Assembly (NCBI GenBank): GCA_021828935.1
Contig: JAJZCU010000097.1
Span: forward strand, 1 to 7,295
Source of the DNA: Planctomycetota bacterium
GTDB taxonomy: Bacteria; Planctomycetota; Phycisphaerae; WQYP01
DNA: 7,295 nt
Direction: 5' to 3'
A program made the translations under genes and the position numbers. Positions 1 through 4,892 of the stretch are shown here, one piece after another (the stretch's first letter is position 1; the number at the start of each line of letters is the position of its first letter). The notes under the pieces were generated by a model. It ran no database searches. It was not told the DNA's origin and saw nothing but the letters and a program-made list of their open reading frames with translations.

Positions 1-100
1 AACCATTTTGAAATGTGAACGCCATCCATGGCTCCTTGTTGTTACAAAAGAATTTCCATTTTCAGAACATCTTTTGGGATAATACCATGCCGCCTTGCCT

Positions 101-132
101 TGCGACAGTTGATAATTCGGCGATCCTAACGG
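101..132 (+). repeat. 32-bp dispersed repeat, copy 1
   Basis: This copy matches 891-922 at 28 of 32 positions, with no gaps. The shared core is AGTTGATAATTC followed by GCG and TCCTAA. Read on the plus strand, both copies give the peptide core VDNSA. Here the frame runs from an ATG at 87 to a TAA at 174-176 (29 codons) behind only a weak GGGA element. On the minus strand both copies give an AELST core. I cannot tell whether the repeat comes from a small gene or is non-coding. Confidence 0.65.
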
Positions 133-437
133 AAGAAGATGTCACCGCAGCGTTCAAGGGGCTGGTGAAGGAATAATCGCGGCGCGGGCGCGGCTGGGCG
201 GCGGCCGGGCTCTTTGGGGGCGTCGGCATCGGGAGTGTATTAGGAAATCCCGTAAGGGCCGCCGAATCAATAGCTGTCGTGGTCATTGCGGCGGTGCAAC
301 ATAGTTCCCATTTGGGCAACATCTGGTCGAATTTTACGACCCGATTTTCCTTGAAATCCTTGGCGCCCTTACGGCCGGTCATCAAAGGCCAACACCTTAA
401 CCTGTTGGTCGAACGACAGGTCGTGATCGAAGGGGAA

Positions 438-484
438 GACGGGTAAATGCCACAGAGCACACCGAGGTCACAGAGATACTTTTG
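438..484 (+). repeat. (CACAGAGNN)3 repeat, copy A
   Basis: This 47-bp segment matches 611-657 at 43 of 47 positions. Its core is three tandem 9-bp units at 451-459, 460-468 and 469-477: CACAGAGCA, CACCGAGGT and CACAGAGAT. I recall similar intergenic CACAGAG repeats from many environmental bacterial genomes, with unknown function. It forms an imperfect inverted pair with copy C at 563-589. Confidence 0.8.
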
Positions 485-562
485 ACCCCACCGATTAACG
501 CATTTCGCCGAAGCTCAAAGCCTGCAGCACCAAGGATATTCGATGTTAATTAATCAATCGCG

Positions 563-591
563 TTCTCTGTGTACTCTGTGCCCTCTGTGGC
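563..591 (-). repeat. (CACAGAGNN)3 repeat, copy C, inverted
   Basis: Read on the minus strand, this copy has three perfect 9-bp units with an invariant CACAGAG heptamer: CACAGAGGG, CACAGAGTA and CACAGAGAA. It lies between copies A and B in the opposite orientation. A transcript of 449-591 could therefore fold into a long imperfect stem with a loop of about 85 nt. Confidence 0.8.
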
Positions 592-610
592 CAATCTCCA
601 ATCGCCGTAA

Positions 611-657
611 GACGGGGAAATGCCACAGAGCACGCCGAGGTCACAGAGGTACATTTG
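611..657 (+). repeat. (CACAGAGNN)3 repeat, copy B
   Basis: This is a direct copy of 438-484 (43 of 47 identical), offset by 173 bp. Its 9-bp units are at 624-632, 633-641 and 642-650. It ends next to the 12-G tract at 659-670. Confidence 0.8.
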
Positions 658-658
658 T

Positions 659-670
659 GGGGGGGGGGGG
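659..670 (+). repeat. Homopolymer of 12 G
   Basis: Twelve consecutive G residues lie immediately after repeat copy B. Tracts of this length are prone to slippage in replication and sequencing. No promoter or coding frame is obviously controlled by it here, so its length may simply be uncertain. Confidence 0.9.
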
Positions 671-813
671 ACTTCTAGCCAGCCGCAGTCATGTCCACGC
701 CAAGATTTGATGCCAAATGGCAGTCGACGATCGGGCGGCCAAGGTGGCCACCCCCATTACGGCCGCCCCCTTTTAACCCAAGCGTCTCAAAACCCCCACA
801 CGCGTCTCTCCCC

Positions 814-855
814 GTCGTCTCAGCGCTCTGGGCGTCTCCGCGTTTTATTTTATAA
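814..855. repeat. GAG-periodic repeat, copy D
   Basis: This copy matches 4759-4800 at 35 of 42 positions without gaps. On the minus strand it shows GAG trinucleotides at roughly 9-bp spacing in a CGCGGAG context, next to an AT-rich run. The layout parallels the (CACAGAGNN) repeats at 438-657, so the two may be variants of one superfamily. Confidence 0.7.
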
Positions 856-890
856 ACGTCCGTTGACTGAGGGCGTCCAGTACCGCCAAT

Positions 891-922
891 TGCGCCAGTT
901 GATAATTCCGCGGTCCTAAAGG
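891..922 (+). repeat. 32-bp dispersed repeat, copy 2
   Basis: This is the partner of 101-132 (28 of 32 identical). The plus-strand frame through it is open from 871 to a TAG at about 952 but has no usable start codon. If the repeat is coding-derived, this copy is a fragment. Confidence 0.65.
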
Positions 923-1017
923 CGGCGTTACCGGAATTCAGGCGCATCGGCTAGCTGCAATGTTTTCCGACTCTCGCCGTTGTTCCAATGGCAAATACGC
1001 GTCGCAAGGACTTTGAC

Positions 1018-1024
1018 GGAAGGA
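1018..1024 (+). promoter_or_regulatory. Ribosome binding site of the beta-helix gene
   Basis: GGAAGGA sits 7 nt upstream of the ATG at 1032. This is a good Shine-Dalgarno match at ideal spacing, and it fixes the start of the beta-helix gene. I found no convincing -35/-10 promoter between 923 and 1017. Confidence 0.7.
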
Positions 1025-1031
1025 ACTATTC

Positions 1032-2276
1032 ATGCTTGGATATCGCAACCCACGCCTGCCGCGGCACGTCGCCCCGCTGCTGGCCCTCTGCATCGCACTA
1101 TCGGCATCCCGCGCCGTCGCCACCGTGATAAACGTTGGCCCCCACCGGCACTTCTCCAACATCGCACAGGCCGTCCAAGACGCGCGGCCCGGCGACGTTA
1201 TTAAGGTGTGGCCGCTGGCCGGCGGGCGGCCCTACCGCCGCGTGGCAATCGCCATGAACAAACCGCGAATTACCATTGAAAGCGAATCGCGGCGGAAGTT
1301 TATCAAGATTAATGGCCGGGGCTTCAATTACAGCGGACGCGGATCCATTCCCCGGGCGATCTTCCAGTTTAATCCCGGTTCCAGCGGCTGCATTCTGCGC
1401 GGCTTTGATCTCAGCGGCGCCGGCAACCACGCTGGCAACGGCGCCGGGGTGCGCATCAACGCCGCCAACAACATCGCCATCCGCCACTGCTATATTCACA
1501 ACAATCAGATGGGGATCATGAGCAACGGCAGTTTCGCGCGGCACAGCGGCGCCCGGCAGGTCATCGAAAATTGCCACATCACCCGCAATGGCACGCAGCT
1601 TCACGCCGGATACAACCACAATTTATATTTGGGCGGAACCAGCGTGCTGGTGCGCGGTTGTGATATTTCCCACAGCCTCACCGGCCATAACCTCAAAAGC
1701 CGCGCCCACTTAACTGAGGTGGAGTATTGCTACATTCACGACTCGGCGAATCGCGAACTTGATCTGGTGGACGCCCGGGGAACCACCGATGTTCCCCACA
1801 GCGATGCGCTGGTACTGGGATGCATTATTGTCAAAAAACCGCATATTTCGGGCAATGAACAGGTTATTAATTTCGGCCAGGACGGCGGCGGCAATCACAC
1901 CGGCACGCTGTACTTGGTACACAATACCATTGTCACAAAATATCCTGCGCCAATCGTCACGCTTTCCGCGCCTGGCGCCCGGCTGGACATGATCGACAAT
2001 GTTATTATTAGCAATCAGCACCGCGCGACGCTGGTCACAGCGCCACATGGCCCCGCTGGCCGCCGGGCGCGGGGCCACGGCAATCAGATCCCCGCCGCCT
2101 ATGGCGCTCTGGGCCGAAAGCTTTCCGGCAAGCCGCTGCCGTGGCGAAAAATTCATCTGCCGTGGCGCGCCCTGCATCTGCGGCGCCAGCGGCTCATGCG
2201 TTACGTCGGCGTGGGCCGCGTGGCGCCCCGTCCTGGCCGGCGCGCCGGCGCAGGCCCCCTGCCGGGGAAACGATGA
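1032..2276 (+). CDS. Secreted right-handed parallel beta-helix protein
   Basis: The 414-aa product starts with a signal peptide: basic residues up to R11, a hydrophobic core at about 14-24, and a likely cut after the AVA at 28-30. Residues 34-60 (VGPHRHFSNIAQAVQDARPGD) are the usual opening of pectate-lyase-like beta-helices. From about 80 to 330 there are repeated coils with N-N, HCYIHNN, CHITRNG and YCYIHDS turns. HNLYLGG (196-202) and GHNLKSRA (218-225) resemble a conserved block I recall in uncharacterised bacterial beta-helix proteins. The fold suits polysaccharide lyase, epimerase or surface-binding roles, but I cannot assign an active site or substrate. The C-terminus from about 340 is arginine- and proline-rich and not helix-like. 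YVGVGRVAPRPGR (391-403) loosely recalls the end of related proteins. The last ten codons lie in a dispersed 31-bp repeat. The gene converges with the shortened MBL ORF. Confidence 0.88.
   Translation: MLGYRNPRLPRHVAPLLALCIALSASRAVATVINVGPHRHFSNIAQAVQDARPGDVIKVWPLAGGRPYRRVAIAMNKPRITIESESRRKFIKINGRGFNYSGRGSIPRAIFQFNPGSSGCILRGFDLSGAGNHAGNGAGVRINAANNIAIRHCYIHNNQMGIMSNGSFARHSGARQVIENCHITRNGTQLHAGYNHNLYLGGTSVLVRGCDISHSLTGHNLKSRAHLTEVEYCYIHDSANRELDLVDARGTTDVPHSDALVLGCIIVKKPHISGNEQVINFGQDGGGNHTGTLYLVHNTIVTKYPAPIVTLSAPGARLDMIDNVIISNQHRATLVTAPHGPAGRRARGHGNQIPAAYGALGRKLSGKPLPWRKIHLPWRALHLRRQRLMRYVGVGRVAPRPGRRAGAGPLPGKR
2244..2274 (+). repeat. 31-bp repeat, copy 1, at the 3' end of the beta-helix gene
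   Basis: This copy is identical to 4546-4576 except at one base (c2259 versus a4561). It encodes the final residues AGAGPLPGKR of the beta-helix protein, ending two bases before the stop codon is complete. It contains a CCCC/GGGG inverted pair and could double as a weak hairpin at the gene end. Confidence 0.85.
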
Positions 2277-2363
2277 GGGGCGAGACTGATTCGCCGTGGC
2301 CGGATATTCGCCCCGTGCGCCTGTCTACCCCGTATCTTACGCAATTTATTTGACATGGGTAAG

Positions 2364-2675
2364 TTAATCGGTCCCCGTAATTAATACTTTATGCGACGGT
2401 ATCTGCCGGCCGCCGGCGACACAACGGCGTGCCGCCGGCAGTGTCTCGGCGGTCGGGTAGCCGTCGAGCAAATTCATTGCGTTGCCAATGTGGTCGGCGT
2501 CATTGTGCGTGGCAATGTAAGCGACAATAACCGTTACGTATCTTGACAGGAATTCTTTGCCAACGCGTCTGCCAATGGCCCCGCCGCCGTCGATTAAAAT
2601 GGCCCGACCACCGCGAAACAAAATGACCTGGCACAGACCGTGACCAACGTCTAACGTGTAAAGCCCCACTGCCAA
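2364..2675 (-). pseudogene. Shortened MBL-fold (ComEC-type) hydrolase, N-terminal part only
   Basis: The 103-aa ORF opens like a metallo-beta-lactamase-fold protein of the ComEC/Rec2 type. It has a LYTLDVGHG strand (5-13), an ILIDGGG strand-turn (26-32), and the metal-binding motif ATHNDADHIGN (55-65), which supplies H57, D59, D61 and H62. Full MBL domains need about 200 residues and later metal ligands (further His and Asp). Here recognisable sequence ends near residue 74 (LLDGYP), followed by arginine-rich, unrelated residues and a TGA. The loss coincides with a strong GC-rich hairpin (2403-2441). The other two forward frames on this strand do not restore the family. The start is a TTG one base after the TAA of the upstream gene, so translation was probably coupled. 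It is very likely inactive. A real short protein is possible but less likely. Confidence 0.65.
2403..2441. repeat. Strong GC-rich hairpin at the MBL breakpoint
   Basis: CTGCCGGC (2403-2410) pairs perfectly with GCCGGCAG (2434-2441). Inside it, CGCCG (2411-2415) pairs with CGGCG (2425-2429), with a 9-nt loop and a 4-nt bulge. It overlaps the end of the shortened MBL ORF. It could be the footprint of a small hairpin element or a rearrangement junction. There is no T-run, so it is not a classical terminator. Confidence 0.75.
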
Positions 2676-2676
2676 A

Positions 2677-3459
2677 TTATTCTTCCATCTTCAACTTGGG
2701 CCAGTCGGCGGGCGGCGCGGCCGCAAGCCCGTGCAGGCTCAACGCTCGGGCATCGTCCGCCAAGATTTCCACATCAGACTCCAGCCGGGGTGATATGGCG
2801 AGGGATTCCCACCGCATCTGACCGCCATCCCCGCGTCTGAACACGGCGTGGACAGTTGCGCCCGGGGCGCCGTCGATGACTTCAGAGGGGACGTCACGGA
2901 AGTCAAATTCCTCATCCTCGCCGCCATACCAGTGAATCTTTACGATGTCTTCATTCCAGAGGATAAGCTTGCCGACGCGGCACTCCGGCGGCGAGTTCTC
3001 TCGCTCATAAGCGTTAATATCAATGACGCTCAAAAGCGCATCCCACCGCTGCTGGTCTGCGGCCGTGCGTTCGTGTGGCGGCTTGTGATACATTCGCTGA
3101 AAAACAATATGCAGCCAACGTTCAATGGTATCCGTTGAAGAGTCCGGCGAAAGGCCGAGGACGTGCGCTGCACGTTCGTATGACGCGGCTCCACCGGCGC
3201 GCTGCGGCGCGTACCGGACCTCACCGCATGTGAAGCGCTCGATACACGCTTTTTTTTCGTGCAGGAACGGGGGCCGATTTCTGCCGTCGCGCTCCGCGCG
3301 GATTTTAGTGTACTCAGCGCCGTTTTTGGATGAAAGGCGAGCCATCTCCGAACGCTCGTCAGTGCGACTCGATGGTGCCCAACGGCCACTTGATGCTTTT
3401 TTCTCGTTCGCCCGCGAAGGCCCGTTTGCGGAACTTCGGCGAGCGGCGTACGTCGTCAT
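2677..3459 (-). CDS. Uncharacterised 260-aa protein, middle gene of the operon
   Basis: I do not recognise this protein. Residues 1-75 are strongly basic and probably disordered or nucleic-acid-binding (many K/R, with RAERDGRNRPPFLHEKK at 54-70). Residues 93-150 look helical (SYERAAHVLGL, TIERWLHIVFQRMYH). From about 160 to 222 there is a run of beta strands (GKLILWNEDIVKIHWYGG, ATVHAVFRRGDGG, MRWESLAIS) that could form a small barrel. The rest is acidic. No signal peptide or membrane segment is visible. The ATG at 3459 has a GGAG element 8 nt upstream. An internal ATG at residue 39 is an alternative start. The gene begins 5 nt after the 234-aa gene and ends against the MBL ORF. Codons 68-70 contain a run of eight A, a possible slippage point. 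Confidence 0.75.
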   Translation of the reverse strand: MTTYAARRSSANGPSRANEKKASSGRWAPSSRTDERSEMARLSSKNGAEYTKIRAERDGRNRPPFLHEKKACIERFTCGEVRYAPQRAGGAASYERAAHVLGLSPDSSTDTIERWLHIVFQRMYHKPPHERTAADQQRWDALLSVIDINAYERENSPPECRVGKLILWNEDIVKIHWYGGEDEEFDFRDVPSEVIDGAPGATVHAVFRRGDGGQMRWESLAISPRLESDVEILADDARALSLHGLAAAPPADWPKLKMEE

Positions 3460-3464
3460 GATAG

Positions 3465-4169
3465 TTACTCCGAATCCAGCACTGCCGCTGGCTGTTGGGC
3501 ACGTAACGTCGCATTCTTCACAAGGCTGCGGTCAAGGACCGCCCGCAGCTCCGCCAACGATGCTGATTCCATTGACACTGTCACAGATCGTCGCTCGCCA
3601 TCCTGTAAAAACTCCAGTCTCAAACGGTGCACAAGCAGCGCGTGAGATGCCGGCTTTTCAACGTCCTGCATAAATACCGGGCGAAGATCCGCCGTTGCGG
3701 CTCCTCCGAGAAATATACGTTCTTCTCGCCCGAACAATTCCTGCGCCTTGGCGGAGATACCCAAGCTGGTCTCGCATCGAAGCATCCTTGCGATTTGCCG
3801 CTTAAACTCATCGCGCGATATAGAAATCGCGGTTCCAGCGAGGGCGGGTTCTAGGGCAGTCCCTGCTTCACCGGGAGCGTGGGGCAGGCCCAAAAGATAG
3901 CTGGCCAAGCCGTCTATCTCCGCCGGATTTTTTTGGCAATAGGGTATCCATGAAGCGAACGCCTCAGCCACCCGGCGGATGTTTTCTTCCTCGGCTTGTT
4001 GTTCGACAGACAACGATTTGGCGATCCGCTTCGCGAGCACAAAAATGTTGCTTGCAGGACGCGTCTTCTCAAATGCCACCACCAGCCGTTCGCGCTGAGC
4101 GCTTTCGAGCGATTGCAAATAGAGGATCGCTGTCACGTCGATATCTTGATCTTGCTGCTGATTTGCCAT
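3465..4169 (-). CDS. Uncharacterised 234-aa protein, first gene of the operon
   Basis: The N-terminal half (about 8-95) is predicted helical, with a charged segment (AFEKTRPASNIFVLAKRIAK) and EIDGLASYLLGLP near 84-96. Residues 112-160 hold a second helical stretch (DEFKRQIARML). The C-terminal part (about 160-222) alternates strands and a final helix: DLRPVF, VHRLRLEFLQDG, RRSVTVSMESASLAELRAVL. This tail resembles the COMM domain of eukaryotic COMMD proteins in pattern only. It has no membrane segment or signal peptide, so it is likely cytosolic. The ATG at 4169 has only a weak upstream purine element (CGGAACGG, about 11 nt away). A promoter lies 56-84 nt upstream. Codon use is GC-rich, like its neighbours. 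The function is unknown. Confidence 0.75.
   Translation of the reverse strand: MANQQQDQDIDVTAILYLQSLESAQRERLVVAFEKTRPASNIFVLAKRIAKSLSVEQQAEEENIRRVAEAFASWIPYCQKNPAEIDGLASYLLGLPHAPGEAGTALEPALAGTAISISRDEFKRQIARMLRCETSLGISAKAQELFGREERIFLGGAATADLRPVFMQDVEKPASHALLVHRLRLEFLQDGERRSVTVSMESASLAELRAVLDRSLVKNATLRAQQPAAVLDSE
3468..3471 (-). promoter_or_regulatory. Ribosome binding site of the 260-aa gene
   Basis: On the minus strand GGAG lies 8 nt before the ATG at 3459 and directly precedes, by overlap, the TAA of the 234-aa gene. This supports the chosen start and tight translational coupling of the two genes. Confidence 0.65.
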
Positions 4170-4224
4170 GCCCGGTAGCCGTTCCGATTTAGCTCTGTGG
4201 TGCGACGTTTGCGCCTACCACGCA

Positions 4225-4253
4225 ACTATACCGTCTCGCCGAGGGCACTGCAA
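4225..4253 (-). promoter_or_regulatory. Sigma70-like promoter of the three-gene operon
   Basis: Read on the minus strand: TTGCAG, a 17-nt spacer, then TATAGT (five of six matches to TATAAT). Transcription would begin near 4218, leaving a leader of about 50 nt before the ATG at 4169. The -10 box and the spacing are good; the -35 box is only fair. Confidence 0.5.
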
Positions 4254-4459
4254 AAAGGGCTGGAGCGGTCCGGGGATGGCGCGACCGGGCCGTCGGCCGC
4301 CTTCTCGCGCCGGCGTAACGTTTCCCGCGAATTGGGATCGTGGCGCGAATCATCCGACGGCATCCCGCTCCTGCGGGCCGCAAATTAGTCTGGAAGCGTG
4401 AAGCGGCTAATCATGGCGCGCTTTTTTTCGCGATGGACGCCGCGTCTGGCGGAAGGTTC

Positions 4460-4481
4460 GGCCGCATCGTTGTGTGCGGCC
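4460..4481. repeat. Perfect 7-bp inverted repeat
   Basis: GGCCGCA (4460-4466) and TGCGGCC (4475-4481) flank an 8-nt loop. It abuts a second hairpin, so a transcript here would form two consecutive stems. Confidence 0.7.
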
Positions 4482-4518
4482 ATCACGCGATGGCCGTGGT
4501 GTTGAGTTTCGCGTGATG
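4481..4518. repeat. Perfect 10-bp inverted repeat
   Basis: CATCACGCGA (4481-4490) pairs with TCGCGTGATG (4509-4518) across an 18-nt loop. A perfect 10-bp arm is unlikely to be accidental. It could be an operator-like palindrome with a spacer, a structured RNA, or part of a small palindromic element. The first base is shared with the preceding hairpin. Confidence 0.75.
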
Positions 4519-4545
4519 CTGATAATAAATATGTGGCGCCGTGCC

Positions 4546-4576
4546 GCCGGCGCAGGCCCCATGCCGGGGAAACGAT
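4546..4576 (+). repeat. 31-bp repeat, copy 2
   Basis: This copy differs by one base from 2244-2274. In the frame equivalent to that of copy 1 it reads AGAGPMPGKR and then a TAA at 4576-4578. It lies in otherwise non-coding DNA about 2.3 kb from copy 1. Confidence 0.85.
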
Positions 4577-4758
4577 AAACGGGGTACGACTTGAAAATCG
4601 AGTCTCCCACGCGGGTCGGCCGTTCGTTGTGCGTCCCACCAACGGGCGCTGATAAGCGGTAATCAAGTGTTCCTTATAAACCAATACGCCCCCCTTCCCG
4701 CGATTCGCCACGACAGCACCAAGCCAAGCGACTTAAAAAGCCAACGCGCGTTCCTCTG

Positions 4759-4800
4759 GTCGTCTCGGCGCCCTCCGCGCCTCCGCGGTTTATTTTTTAA
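4759..4800. repeat. GAG-periodic repeat, copy E
   Basis: This is the partner of 814-855 (35 of 42 identical). On the minus strand GAG recurs at 8-, 9- and 10-bp intervals in a GCGGAG context, next to an AT-rich run. It lies 93 bp downstream of the prepilin gene's stop. Confidence 0.7.
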
Positions 4801-4892
4801 CTTTCCATATCGGCGGCCGGCGTCCACCCAGCGCTCTCGGCCGGCGCTTGCCGTCGCGCCACATGAGGGATATTCCGGCCCTGGACGCCCCT

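Larger units (their letters stand above)
1..1017. other. Gene-free, repeat-rich region
   Basis: I see no convincing gene here. Open frames exist on both strands but lack recognisable domains and good ribosome binding sites. One plus-strand frame is open from about 12 to a TAA at 174-176 and reopens in the same frame to a TAA at 444-446. Its second half encodes a glycine- and alanine-rich hydrophobic stretch. It could be a decayed gene, but nothing in it is recognisable. The region holds three (CACAGAGNN)3 repeats, one GAG-periodic repeat, a 12-G tract and two copies of a 32-bp repeat, all listed separately. Such repeat density is typical of non-coding spacer DNA or a gene graveyard. Confidence 0.6.
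4254..4892. other. Gene-free spacer with hairpins and repeats
   Basis: I see no supportable gene between the operon promoter and the end of the prepilin gene. Short open frames on both strands lack domains and ribosome binding sites. The spacer contains two adjacent perfect inverted repeats (4460-4481 and 4481-4518), copy 2 of the 31-bp repeat (4546-4576) and copy E of the GAG-periodic repeat (4759-4800). A plus-strand frame open from 4411 ends with the same tail peptide as the beta-helix protein (AGAGPMPGKR-stop), so a fragment of a related gene end is possible. Confidence 0.6.

Noticed and set aside
62..460. 132-codon minus-strand open frame
   Set aside because: No recognisable domain, a serine-, threonine- and proline-rich shadow-like composition, and it runs into repeats at both ends.
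438..657. CRISPR array
   Set aside because: Only three copies, one inverted, with unequal spacing and internal 9-bp units. No cas genes are present.
1098..2177. Two long minus-strand frames (1098-1619 and 1710-2177)
   Set aside because: Both lie antisense to the beta-helix gene, whose signal peptide and coil motifs are clear.
2277..2314. Terminator between the convergent genes (GGGGCGA at 2277-2283 and TCGCCCC at 2308-2314)
   Set aside because: The arms match perfectly but the loop is 24 nt and no T-run follows, so I do not call it a terminator.
3125..3673. 182-codon plus-strand open frame
   Set aside because: It runs antisense across the junction of the 260-aa and 234-aa genes, has no domain and no ribosome binding site.
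4385..4711. 108-codon minus-strand open frame in the spacer
   Set aside because: It runs through two perfect hairpins and the 31-bp repeat and has no domain or good start signal.
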